This document shows, piece by piece, positions 31,407 to 39,522 of a DNA stretch of 64,000 nucleotides. The translations under genes and the position numbers were made by a program. The notes under the pieces are model-generated. The model did no database searches. It saw nothing but the letters and a program-made list of their open reading frames with translations, and had not been told where the DNA came from. Position 1 is the stretch's first letter, and every line of letters begins with the position of its first letter. The DNA comes from Elusimicrobiota bacterium (lineage in GTDB: Bacteria > Elusimicrobiota > Elusimicrobia > Elusimicrobiales > UBA9959): assembly GCA_019135865.1 (NCBI GenBank), contig JAGVVD010000022.1:44204-108203 (forward strand), given 5' to 3'.

Positions 31407-33131
31407 ATGAAACTCACCGTGAACGGAAAAACAGTAGAGGCCCAGGCGGGGGAGACCCTGCTCACCGTCCTGCGACGCGAGGGGATACACGTGCCGACGC
31501 TCTGCCACATGGAGGGCATGCTCCCCTCGGGCGCGTGCCGCCTGTGCGTGGTGGAGGTGGAAGGGCAGGCCAACCTGGTCACCAGCTGCTCTTTCCCCGC
31601 AGCCGACGGGATGAAGGTGACGACCAACAGCCCCCGCGTCATAAACGCCCGCAAGACGGTCATCGAGCTCCTCCTGGGCACCCACCCCGACGACTGCCTC
31701 TACTGCGCCAAGCAGCCCACCTGCGAGCTGAGCAAATTAAGCGCCGACTACGGCGTGCGGACCCGCCGCTTCCCGGCTGAGAAGAAAAAGAAACCGCTGG
31801 ACATCTCCAGCCCCTCCATCTCGCGCGACCCCGACAAGTGCATACTCTGCGGCAAATGCGTGCGCGTCTGCGAGGAAGTGCAGAGCGTGGCCTGCATCGA
31901 CTTCGTCAGGCGCGGCTCCGAGTCCTTCATAGGCTGCGCCTTCGACTCCAGCCTCAACGTCAGCTCCTGCATCAACTGCGGGCAGTGCATAAACGTCTGC
32001 CCGACGGGCGCGCTGACCGAGAAGAGCGACCTGGAGCCGGTCATGGACGCGCTGGCCGACCAGGACAGGTTCGTAGTGGTGCAGCACGCGCCGTCCATCT
32101 CGGTGTCGCTGGCCGAGGAGTTCGGCCTGCCCGCCGGCACCGACGTGAACGGCGTGATGACGGCCGCGATGCGCAAGATGGGCTTCAAGGCCGTCTTCGA
32201 CACCTCGTTCTCGGCGGACCTGACCATCATGGAGGAGGCCAGCGAGCTGGCGCACCGCGTCAAGAACGGCGGCGTGCTGCCGATGTTCACCTCCTGCTCG
32301 CCGGGGTGGATAAAGTTCATAGAGACCTTCTACCCCGACATGCTGCCGCACCTCTCCACCTGCAAGAGCCCCCAGCAGATGCTGGGAGCCCTTGTGAAGG
32401 CCCACTACGCCAAAAAGAAGGGGATAAATCCCGGGAAGATCTTCAGCGTCTCGGTGATGCCCTGCACCGCCAAGAAGTTCGAGGTCACCCGGCCGGAGAT
32501 GGGCCGCGGCGGCTACGCCGACATCGACGCGGTGGTCACCACCCGCGAGTTCGCGCAGCTGCTGCGCATCTACGGCATCGACCTGCGCACCCTCCAGCCC
32601 GAGGAGCCGGACCTGCCCTTCGGCGACCGCAGCACCGCCGGCAAACTGTTCGGCGCCAGCGGCGGCGTCATGGAGGCCGCGCTGCGCACCGCGCATTTCC
32701 TGCTGACCGGCAAGGAACTGGGGAACCTGAAGGTGGAGGCCGTCCGCGGCCAGGCCGGCGTCAAGGAGGCGAAAGTGAAGATCGGCGCCCTGGAAGTCGG
32801 CGTGGCCGCCGTCAGCGGCCTGGGCAACGCCCGCAAACTCCTCGAGGAGATACGCGACGGGCGCAAGGACCTGCACTTCATAGAGGTCATGACCTGCCCC
32901 GGCGGCTGCATCAACGGCGGCGGCCAGCCCATAGCCCGCAACAAGGCCGCGGTGATGGAGCGCATGCGCGCCCTTTACAATATCGACGCTTCGGAGAAGA
33001 TCCGCACCTCGCACGCCAACAAGGCCGTGCAGCAGCTCTACGCCGACTTCCTGGGCAAGCCCCTCGGGGAAAAGAGCCATCACCTGCTGCACACGAAGTA
33101 CGCCAGGCGAAAGGCGGCCGACGTGGCCTAG
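31407..33131 (+). CDS. hydA: Bifurcating [FeFe] hydrogenase catalytic subunit HydA
   Basis: A 574-residue catalytic subunit (HndD-like). Clusters in order: [2Fe-2S] with C33, C44, C47, C61; His-Cys [4Fe-4S] with H93, C97, C100, C106; two [4Fe-4S] with C145/148/151/155 and C188/191/194/198. H-cluster motifs follow: TSCSPGW (C297), MPCTAKK (C353) and EVMTCPGGCINGGGQP (C497, C501). The first motif has Ser where classical single-subunit enzymes have a second Cys. With HydB and HydC it should couple NADH and reduced ferredoxin oxidation to H2 formation, or the reverse. ATG 31407 was chosen as the start of the ferredoxin fold (MKLTVNGKTV); the upstream open frame is an overlap with hydB. Confidence 0.94.
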   Translation: MKLTVNGKTVEAQAGETLLTVLRREGIHVPTLCHMEGMLPSGACRLCVVEVEGQANLVTSCSFPAADGMKVTTNSPRVINARKTVIELLLGTHPDDCLYCAKQPTCELSKLSADYGVRTRRFPAEKKKKPLDISSPSISRDPDKCILCGKCVRVCEEVQSVACIDFVRRGSESFIGCAFDSSLNVSSCINCGQCINVCPTGALTEKSDLEPVMDALADQDRFVVVQHAPSISVSLAEEFGLPAGTDVNGVMTAAMRKMGFKAVFDTSFSADLTIMEEASELAHRVKNGGVLPMFTSCSPGWIKFIETFYPDMLPHLSTCKSPQQMLGALVKAHYAKKKGINPGKIFSVSVMPCTAKKFEVTRPEMGRGGYADIDAVVTTREFAQLLRIYGIDLRTLQPEEPDLPFGDRSTAGKLFGASGGVMEAALRTAHFLLTGKELGNLKVEAVRGQAGVKEAKVKIGALEVGVAAVSGLGNARKLLEEIRDGRKDLHFIEVMTCPGGCINGGGQPIARNKAAVMERMRALYNIDASEKIRTSHANKAVQQLYADFLGKPLGEKSHHLLHTKYARRKAADVA

Positions 33132-33167
33132 GCGCGGACGGACTGCGGCGCGGTATCAGGCACCACT

Positions 33168-35198
33168 ATGACCTTCGACGACGAACCGCTGGTAAGGACG
33201 ATAAAGGAGCGCTGCAAGGCGTGCTATACCTGCGTGCGCGGCTGCCCGGCCAAGGCCATTCGCATCTCCGGCGGCCAGGCGGAGGTCATAAAGGAACGCT
33301 GCATAGGCTGCGCCAACTGCGTCCTGATGTGCAGCCGCGGCGCCAAGGAGACCCGCCAGTCCGTGGAGGCGGTCAAGGCCCTGCTGCGCGGCGGCGCCCC
33401 GGTGGCGGCGGCCGTGGCCCCCAGCTTCCCGGTGGAGTTCGGCGGCATGGACCCGACACGCTTCGCCGGCATACTGAAGGCCATGGGGTTCAAGTACGTC
33501 TGCGAAGTCGCCTTCGGCGCGGACATGGTCTCGCTGCAGTACCGCAAACTCCTCAACGAGAACCCCGGCAAGAAGTTCATCAGCACCGCCTGTCCGGCCG
33601 TGGTCTCGTTCGTGGAAAAGTACCACCCGTCCCTGGTGCCCGCGCTCGCCCCGATAGTCTCGCCCATGGGAGCCGAGGCCCGCATAATAAAAGCGCTGTA
33701 CGGCCCGGAAGTGAAAGTGGTCTTCATCGGCCCCTGCGTGGCCAAGAAAGGGGAAACCCTGCGGGCCCCGGAGATAGAGGAATCCATAACCTTCGTGGAG
33801 CTGCGCGACCTCCGCAAGGACCTGGGGCTGGACATCAGCGCCGTGCTGGACGCGCCCTTCGACCCTCCGCACCCGGCCAAAGGCGTGCTCTATCCCATGG
33901 GAGGGGGGCTGCTCAATTCCGCCGAGCTTCAGGACGACCTCCTGAGCGGCCGCTTCCTCTCCGCGGAGGGCCTGGAGAATTTCCCCGTGGTCCTCAAGAA
34001 CATGGAGCACGGCGACATAGACGCCGACTTCCTGGACCTGCTCTGCTGCGACGGCTGCATCATGGGCCCGGGCATCAGCGCCAAGACCTCCAAGCACGCC
34101 CGCGAGGCCGCCCTGCGCCGCTACGCGCGCAAGAGCTACTTCGGCGTCAGGATCAACGACTGGGAGGAGAACGTACGCCGCTTCAGGGGCCTGGACTACT
34201 CCGCCTCCTTCGCGCCCGAGGACAGGCGCATGAAACTGCCCACCTCGGAGGAACTGAGGGGGGTGCTGGCCAAGATGGGCAAGACCAGGCCGGAGGACGA
34301 GCTCAACTGCGGCGCCTGCGGCTACCCCACCTGCGCGGAGCACGCCGTGGCCATCATCCGCGGCATCGCCGAGAGCGAGATGTGCCTGCCCTACACCATC
34401 GACCGCCTTAAGGCCACCGCGGACGAACTGACGGTGAGCTACAACCAGCTGGGCAAGACCCGCCAGGCCCTGATGCAGAGCGAGAAACTGGCCAGCATGG
34501 GCCAGCTCGCCGCCGGCGTCGCGCACGAGCTCAACAACCCGCTCGGCGTGGTGCTCCTCTACGCCCACCTGCTCGCCGAGCAGTGCGACAGGAATTCCCG
34601 CACCTACGCGGACGCCCGGATGATAACGGAGCAGGCGGACCGCTGCAAAAAGATCGTGGGAGGGCTGCTCAACTTCGCCCGCAAGAACAAGCCCTTCTTC
34701 CGCCAGACCGATCTGACCAGGCTGGTGGAGAACTATTTCAGGAGCGCCCAACTGCCGCCGGGAGTGAAGCTGGAACTGGGCGCCGCCGCCGAGGAACTAC
34801 AGGCGGAGATGGACCCGGACCAGGTGATACAGGTGCTCACGAACCTGGTGACCAACGCCCTGGAGGCCATGGCCGGCTCGGGCACGCTGACCGTCCGGAC
34901 CTTCCGCGAGGGAGAGGAAGTATGCTTCTCCGTCGCCGACAGCGGCTGCGGCATAAAGCCCGAGAACTTCAAGAAGGTCTTCGAGCCCTTCTTCACCACG
35001 AAGCAGATAGGCAAAGGGACCGGCCTGGGCCTGGCCGTGAGCTACGGCATCATAAAGGTCCACCGGGGGAATATAACGGTGGAGAGCAATTCCGACCCGG
35101 CGAAAGGCCCGACGGGGACCGTTTTCAAGGTTAAGCTGCCCACGGTGGCCAGGGACGCCGGCGCCGTGAAGATGAAGCCCGACGCGGCCAGAAAATAA
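33168..35198 (+). CDS. Sensory [FeFe] hydrogenase-like protein fused to a histidine kinase
   Basis: A 676-residue fusion. Residues 10-60 hold two [4Fe-4S] motifs (C16/19/22/26 and C45/48/51/55). Residues of about 75-345 form an H-cluster domain with STACPAVV (C142), GPCVAKK (C190) and [11 protein letters not shown] (C293/294/297). Residues 378-410 carry a ThF-like four-Cys motif (C381, C384, C389, C406). The C-terminal third is a histidine kinase: His453 in [39 protein letters not shown]. The Ala before C142 replaces the proton-relay Cys of catalytic enzymes, as reported for sensory hydrogenases. It probably reads H2 or redox state and phosphorylates the receiver at 35221. No PAS domain is seen. 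Confidence 0.9.
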   Translation: MTFDDEPLVRTIKERCKACYTCVRGCPAKAIRISGGQAEVIKERCIGCANCVLMCSRGAKETRQSVEAVKALLRGGAPVAAAVAPSFPVEFGGMDPTRFAGILKAMGFKYVCEVAFGADMVSLQYRKLLNENPGKKFISTACPAVVSFVEKYHPSLVPALAPIVSPMGAEARIIKALYGPEVKVVFIGPCVAKKGETLRAPEIEESITFVELRDLRKDLGLDISAVLDAPFDPPHPAKGVLYPMGGGLLNSAELQDDLLSGRFLSAEGLENFPVVLKNMEHGDIDADFLDLLCCDGCIMGPGISAKTSKHAREAALRRYARKSYFGVRINDWEENVRRFRGLDYSASFAPEDRRMKLPTSEELRGVLAKMGKTRPEDELNCGACGYPTCAEHAVAIIRGIAESEMCLPYTIDRLKATADELTVSYNQLGKTRQALMQSEKLASMGQLAAGVAHELNNPLGVVLLYAHLLAEQCDRNSRTYADARMITEQADRCKKIVGGLLNFARKNKPFFRQTDLTRLVENYFRSAQLPPGVKLELGAAAEELQAEMDPDQVIQVLTNLVTNALEAMAGSGTLTVRTFREGEEVCFSVADSGCGIKPENFKKVFEPFFTTKQIGKGTGLGLAVSYGIIKVHRGNITVESNSDPAKGPTGTVFKVKLPTVARDAGAVKMKPDAARK

Positions 35199-35220
35199 AG
35201 CCAGTGAACAGGAGAAAGCC

Positions 35221-35631
35221 ATGACCAGCAAAGCCAGGATGAAGATACTCGTCGTCGAGGACGATCCCGACATGATGGAGCAGATGAAGATCTACCTGGA
35301 GAGCGAGGGGTACGAGGTGCTGGCCGCCTCCAACCAGAAAGAGGCCGAGCCGCTCATCCGGCCCGGCGCCTTCGCCGCGGCGGTCCTCGACCTTATGATG
35401 GAGAACCCGGACTCGGGGTTCGTCCTGAGCCACAGGATAAAGAAGATGGACGCCCGCATCCCCGTCATAATCGTGACCTCCGTCACGCGGGAGACCGGCT
35501 TCTACTTCGACAAGTCCCGGGATCCCAAGGACTGGATAAAGGCCGACGCCATCATACACAAGGAACTGCGCTTCGAGCAGCTCAAGGGCGAACTCAGGCG
35601 CCTGACCGGCGCGGGGGAAGGTCATGACTGA
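35221..35631 (+). CDS. Single-domain response regulator next to the hydrogenase-kinase
   Basis: A 136-residue CheY-like receiver. Acidic residues VVEDDPD, phospho-acceptor Asp57 in AAVLDLMME, Thr/Ser switch in IIVTSV and a late Lys in IHKELRFEQ. It has no output domain. It sits 22 bp after the hydrogenase-kinase gene and overlaps the next kinase gene by 8 bp, so it is the most likely phosphate acceptor or relay between the two kinases. It is similar to the receiver at 27901. Confidence 0.87.
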   Translation: MTSKARMKILVVEDDPDMMEQMKIYLESEGYEVLAASNQKEAEPLIRPGAFAAAVLDLMMENPDSGFVLSHRIKKMDARIPVIIVTSVTRETGFYFDKSRDPKDWIKADAIIHKELRFEQLKGELRRLTGAGEGHD

Positions 35632-36805
35632 CCCCGAGCCCCTGCACCTGCTCGACGTCCTGATCGTCGACGACGAGGCCGGCATGCGCGCGGGCGCCGA
35701 GCGCTCGCTGGAAGGCTTCACCGTGGCGCTGCCGGACTTCGGCGAGACCGTCGCCTTCTCGGTGCGCTCGGCCTCCACCGGCGCCGAGGCGCTGGAGGAA
35801 CTCGGAGCCCGCAAGCCCGACATCGTACTGCTCGACTACAAGCTGCCCGACATGACGGGGATAGACGTGCTGGCCGCCGCCCCGGGCGCGGCGGATTTCC
35901 TGACCATAATGATAACCGCCTTCGCCTCGCTGGAAGTGGCCGTCACGGCCACCAAGCGCGGCGCCTTCGATTTCCTGGCCAAGCCCTTCACGCCCGAGGA
36001 ACTGCGGGCGACGGTGACCAAGGCCGCGCGCAGCATCTACCTGCAGCGCAAGGCGCGCAGGCTGGAGGAGGAGAAGCGCCAGGTGCGCTTCGAGTTCATC
36101 CGCGTGCTGGCTCACGAGCTGAAATCCCCGCTGGCCGCCGTCGAGGGCTACATGCACCTGATGAAGGAGCGCATGAAAGGCCCCGAGCTGGAGGCCTACG
36201 ACCAGATGATAGAGCGCAGCGTGCTCCGGATAGGGGGCATGCGCAAGCTGGTCATGGACCTGCTCGACCTCACCCGGCTGGAATCCGGCCGGAAGAAGCG
36301 GGCGATAGAGACGGTGGACCTCGCCCGCTCGGCCGCGCTGGCGGCCGACGCGGTGTCCGCCATGGCCGCGGCCAAGAAAGTCGAGGTCCGCGTGGACGCT
36401 CCCGCCTCCCTGCCGCTCAGGGCCGACCCGGGCGAGGTGGACATGATCTTCTCCAACCTCCTGACCAACGCCGTCAAGTACAACAAGGAGGGGGGCCGCG
36501 CCGTCCTGGAACTGAAGGCGGCCGGGCCGGGAACGGTCTCGGTGCGCTGCTCCGACACCGGCATCGGCATGACCGAAGAGGAACTGTCGAGACTTTTCGG
36601 GGAGTTCGTGCGGATGAAGAACGAGCATACCCGCGGCATAGACGGCAGCGGTCTGGGCCTTTCGATCTTGAAGAAGGTCGTGGCGCTTTACGGAGGGGAA
36701 GTCAGGGCGAGTTCCAGGTACGGGGAGGGTTCGTCCTTCGAGCTGACGCTCAGGGACGCCGAAATACCGGCGACGGAAACCGATCCGGAGCTCAAGGGCG
36801 CCTAG
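35624..36805 (+). CDS. Receiver-histidine kinase hybrid
   Basis: A 393-residue cytosolic protein with an N-terminal receiver (IVDDEAG, phospho-acceptor Asp71 in IVLLDYKLPDMTG, MITAFAS, FLAKPFTP), a linker helix, HisKA with His164 in VLAHELKSPLAAVEGY, and an ATPase domain (NLLTNAVKYN, SDTGIGM, GSGLGLSILKKVV). It has no membrane segment or sensor domain of its own, so its input is probably phosphate on the receiver, coming from the hydrogenase-kinase directly or through the small receiver. Receiver-first kinases can act as relay nodes. Co-transcription with hydG (19-bp gap, ribosome site TGGAGG) ties it to hydrogenase control. Confidence 0.88.
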   Translation: MTDPEPLHLLDVLIVDDEAGMRAGAERSLEGFTVALPDFGETVAFSVRSASTGAEALEELGARKPDIVLLDYKLPDMTGIDVLAAAPGAADFLTIMITAFASLEVAVTATKRGAFDFLAKPFTPEELRATVTKAARSIYLQRKARRLEEEKRQVRFEFIRVLAHELKSPLAAVEGYMHLMKERMKGPELEAYDQMIERSVLRIGGMRKLVMDLLDLTRLESGRKKRAIETVDLARSAALAADAVSAMAAAKKVEVRVDAPASLPLRADPGEVDMIFSNLLTNAVKYNKEGGRAVLELKAAGPGTVSVRCSDTGIGMTEEELSRLFGEFVRMKNEHTRGIDGSGLGLSILKKVVALYGGEVRASSRYGEGSSFELTLRDAEIPATETDPELKGA

Positions 36806-36824
36806 CGCCCTTACTGGAGGCAGC

Positions 36825-38306
36825 ATGGGACCCGTGAAGGTCAACGCCGGCTCTTACGAGGGCTGGCTCGATAAAGCGGGGGCGGACTTCATCGACGACG
36901 CCGCGCTCAGGGCCGCGCTCTCCGCCCCGGCGCCCGCCCCCGGACGCGTCAGGGAGATACTGGCCCGCTCGCTCGAAGTGTCGGAAGCGCTGCCGCCGGA
37001 GGACACCGCCGCGCTGCTGGCCGTCGAGGACCCGGCCCTGCTGGAAGAAATATTCGACGCCGCCCGCGCCGTCAAGAAGAAGGTCTACGACAACCGGGTG
37101 GTGACCTTCGCCCCGCTCTACGCCGCCAATTACTGCGTCAACAACTGCCTCTACTGCGGCTTCCGCACCGGCAACCGCCGGGCCGCCCGCCGCATGCTTT
37201 CCGGCGAAGAGATAAAGGCCGAAGCCGGGGCGCTGGCGGGCCGCATAGGCCACAAGCGTCTCATCTTCGTCACCGGCGAGCACCCTTCGACCGGCGCGGA
37301 TTATATAGCGGAGGCCCTGCGGACCATATACTCCGTCAAGGTCCCGACGCGGCGCGGCTTCGGCCAGATACGCCGCGTCAACGTCAACGCGGCGCCGATG
37401 ACCGTGCCGGACCTGCGCAAGCTCAAGGAGGCCGGCATCGGCACCTACCAGGTCTTCCAGGAGACCTATGACCGCGAGCTTTACTCCCGCCTGCATCCCG
37501 GCGACACGCCGAAGGCCGATTACCGCTGGCGCCTCTATGTCATGCACCGGGCGTTCGAGGCCGGCATCGACGACGTGGCGCTGGGCGCCCTGTTCGGGCT
37601 GAACCCCGACTGGAAGTTCGAGGTGATGGGACTGGTCGCGCACGCGCGCGAACTCGAGGCCAGGTTCGGGATCGGCCCGCACACCATCTCCTTCCCGCGG
37701 CTGGAGAGCGCCGACGGTACCGCGCTGCCGCGGGAAAGCCTGCGCAATGTCCCCGACGAGGCCTTCCGCCGCCTCGTCGCCGTCCTGCGGCTCAGCGTCC
37801 CCTACGCCGGCATGATAGTCACGGCCCGCGAGCGGCCGGAGATCATCCGGTCGGTGATAGCGATGTGCACGCAGCGCGACGCCAGCACCCGCATAGGTAT
37901 AGGAGCCTATTCCGACCGCTACGCCGGCCAGGAGGCGGAGCGCCAGCAGTTCCTGCTCGGCGACACGCGCTCGCTCGACGAGGTGATAGGCGAGCTGGCC
38001 GACCTGGGGCATATCACCAGCTTCTGCACCTCGGGCTACCGCTGCGGCCGTACCGGCGACCACATCATGAAGCTGCTCAAGAGCGGGCACGAGAGCCGCT
38101 TCTGCAAGCTCAACGCGGTGCTGACCTTCCGCGAATGGCTGGACGATTTCGCCTCGGACGCGACGAAGGCCAAGGGCGAGGCCCTGATAGAGAAGGAGAT
38201 AGCCGAGATCCGCGCGCGCTCGGCGCATTTCCCGCCGGAGACCGTGAAGCTGCTCGACAGCTATTACGCCCGCATCGGCTCCGGCGAGAGGGACTTATGC
38301 TTCTGA
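36825..38306 (+). CDS. hydG: [FeFe] hydrogenase maturase HydG with altered C-terminal cluster motif
   Basis: A 493-residue radical SAM tyrosine lyase that makes the Fe(CO)CN synthon of the H-cluster. The SAM cluster motif is C104-x3-C108-x2-C111 (CVNNCLYC). Family regions FVTGEHPSTG, VNVNAAPM and QETYDRELYSRLHP are present. HydG normally ends with a C-x2-C-x22-C motif binding the auxiliary cluster. Here Cys401 and Cys427 keep that 26-residue distance but the middle position is Gly404, and a Cys occurs instead at 407 (CTSGYRCGRTG). Length is normal and the gene shares a transcript with hydrogenase genes, so it is still called HydG. Confidence 0.9.
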   Translation: MGPVKVNAGSYEGWLDKAGADFIDDAALRAALSAPAPAPGRVREILARSLEVSEALPPEDTAALLAVEDPALLEEIFDAARAVKKKVYDNRVVTFAPLYAANYCVNNCLYCGFRTGNRRAARRMLSGEEIKAEAGALAGRIGHKRLIFVTGEHPSTGADYIAEALRTIYSVKVPTRRGFGQIRRVNVNAAPMTVPDLRKLKEAGIGTYQVFQETYDRELYSRLHPGDTPKADYRWRLYVMHRAFEAGIDDVALGALFGLNPDWKFEVMGLVAHARELEARFGIGPHTISFPRLESADGTALPRESLRNVPDEAFRRLVAVLRLSVPYAGMIVTARERPEIIRSVIAMCTQRDASTRIGIGAYSDRYAGQEAERQQFLLGDTRSLDEVIGELADLGHITSFCTSGYRCGRTGDHIMKLLKSGHESRFCKLNAVLTFREWLDDFASDATKAKGEALIEKEIAEIRARSAHFPPETVKLLDSYYARIGSGERDLCF

Positions 38307-38344
38307 CCGGACGTCCCCTCGCCGCCCCCGCGCCCGGAGAGAAC

Positions 38345-38500
38345 TATCGGGGTCCTGTCGGCGGTCCGCTCCGAAAAAACAGCGTCGCGCACACCGTGCG
38401 CGCGCTTCCGACTCTCGCCGCTCGCGCTTACGCAAGCTCGCGGCTCCGGACGGTTTTTCTCCGCGGATCCGCCGCCACCCCCATTGTCTCCGGATGGGCG
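38345..38500 (+). repeat. Dispersed hairpin repeat, copy A, between hydG and hydE
   Basis: The gap between hydG and hydE (38307-38529) holds no gene but a GC-rich element that matches, in opposite orientation, the sequence at 53618-53823. The best block is a 30-base exact match, 38380-38409 against 53755-53784; flanking bases match well on both sides. The element is itself an imperfect inverted repeat: CGGGG...GGCGG...CCGAAAAAAC on the left mirrors GGTTTTTCTCCGCGG...CCGCC...CCCCC on the right. It resembles a palindromic intergenic repeat family. Confidence 0.8.
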
Positions 38501-38529
38501 CGGGACGCTCACCACTTTCGGCGGATATC

Positions 38530-39522
38530 ATGACCAGGGACGAGATACTGCACTGGCTGGACCCGGACCGCGACCCGGCGCCGCTCTTCGCCCTGGCCGA
38601 CAAGGTCCGCCGCGAGGCCGTCGGCGACGGCGTGCACCTGCGCGGCCTCATAGAGTTCTCCAATGTCTGCCGCCGGCGCTGCTACTACTGCGGCATACGC
38701 GCAGGCGCGGGCGTGCGCCGTTACCGCCTCTCCGCCGGTGAGATAGTCGACCGGGCCCTCGCCGCCGCGCGGCTGGGCTACGGCACCGTCGTCCTCCAGA
38801 GCGGGGAGGACCCCGCCTGGGGGCCGGCGGAGCTGTTGCCTTTGCTTGAGCGGATAAAGAAGGAGACTCCCCTGGCGCTTACGCTTTCCGTCGGGGAGCA
38901 TTCGCGGGAGGACTACCGCGCGCTGCGCGCGGCCGGGGCCGACCGGTTCCTGCTCCGCTTCGAGACCTCCGACCGGCGGCTGTTCTCGCTGCTGAAGCCG
39001 GATTCCGACTACGACAACAGGTTCCGCTGCCTGGCCTGGCTGAAAGAGGCCGGCTTCCAGGTCGGCTCCGGCGTCATGACGGGCCTGCCCGGGCAGACCC
39101 GGGAGAGCCTGGCCGACGACATACTCCTGTTCCGCAGCCTGCAATTGGACATGGTCGGCGTAGGGCCGTTCATCCCCAGCCCCGGCACCCCGCTGGCGGG
39201 CGCCGAATGCGGCGGGCTGGAGCCCGCGCTGCGCGTCATGGCCCTGACGCGGATAACCGTCCGCGGCGCGCACATCCCCGCCACCACGGCGATGGAAGCC
39301 CTCGATCCCGACGGCAGGCGCAAGGCGCTGCGCTGCGGCGCCAACGTCATCATGCCCAACCTGACGCCGCACGACGAACTGCCGCATTACAGTCTCTACC
39401 CCGGCAAGCCCGTGCCCCCGCGCCGGCTGCCGGAACGGGCCGCGCGCTTCGAAGGCATGCTCCGGGAACTCGGCCGCTTCCGGGCCGAAGGGCCGGGCCA
39501 CACGCTCAAGGGGGCGGCATGA
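38530..39522 (+). CDS. hydE: [FeFe] hydrogenase maturase HydE
   Basis: A 330-residue radical SAM enzyme needed to build the dithiomethylamine part of the H-cluster. The SAM cluster motif is C47-x3-C51-x2-C54 (CRRRCYYC) after LIEFSNV. Family features are VLQSGEDPAWG, a TIM barrel pattern with FETSDRRLFSLLKP, GSGVMTGLPGQT and MVGVGPFIPSPGTPL. ATG 38530 is chosen over 38494, because the earlier codon lies at the end of the repeat element and adds residues not expected in the family. The gene overlaps hydF by 3-4 bp (ATGA). Confidence 0.93.
   Translation: MTRDEILHWLDPDRDPAPLFALADKVRREAVGDGVHLRGLIEFSNVCRRRCYYCGIRAGAGVRRYRLSAGEIVDRALAAARLGYGTVVLQSGEDPAWGPAELLPLLERIKKETPLALTLSVGEHSREDYRALRAAGADRFLLRFETSDRRLFSLLKPDSDYDNRFRCLAWLKEAGFQVGSGVMTGLPGQTRESLADDILLFRSLQLDMVGVGPFIPSPGTPLAGAECGGLEPALRVMALTRITVRGAHIPATTAMEALDPDGRRKALRCGANVIMPNLTPHDELPHYSLYPGKPVPPRRLPERAARFEGMLRELGRFRAEGPGHTLKGAA

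Noticed and set aside
38307..38529. Coding ORFs through the hydG-hydE gap
   Set aside because: Frames crossing it translate into Arg/Pro/Ala-rich low-complexity sequence produced by the palindromic repeat, with no ribosome site.
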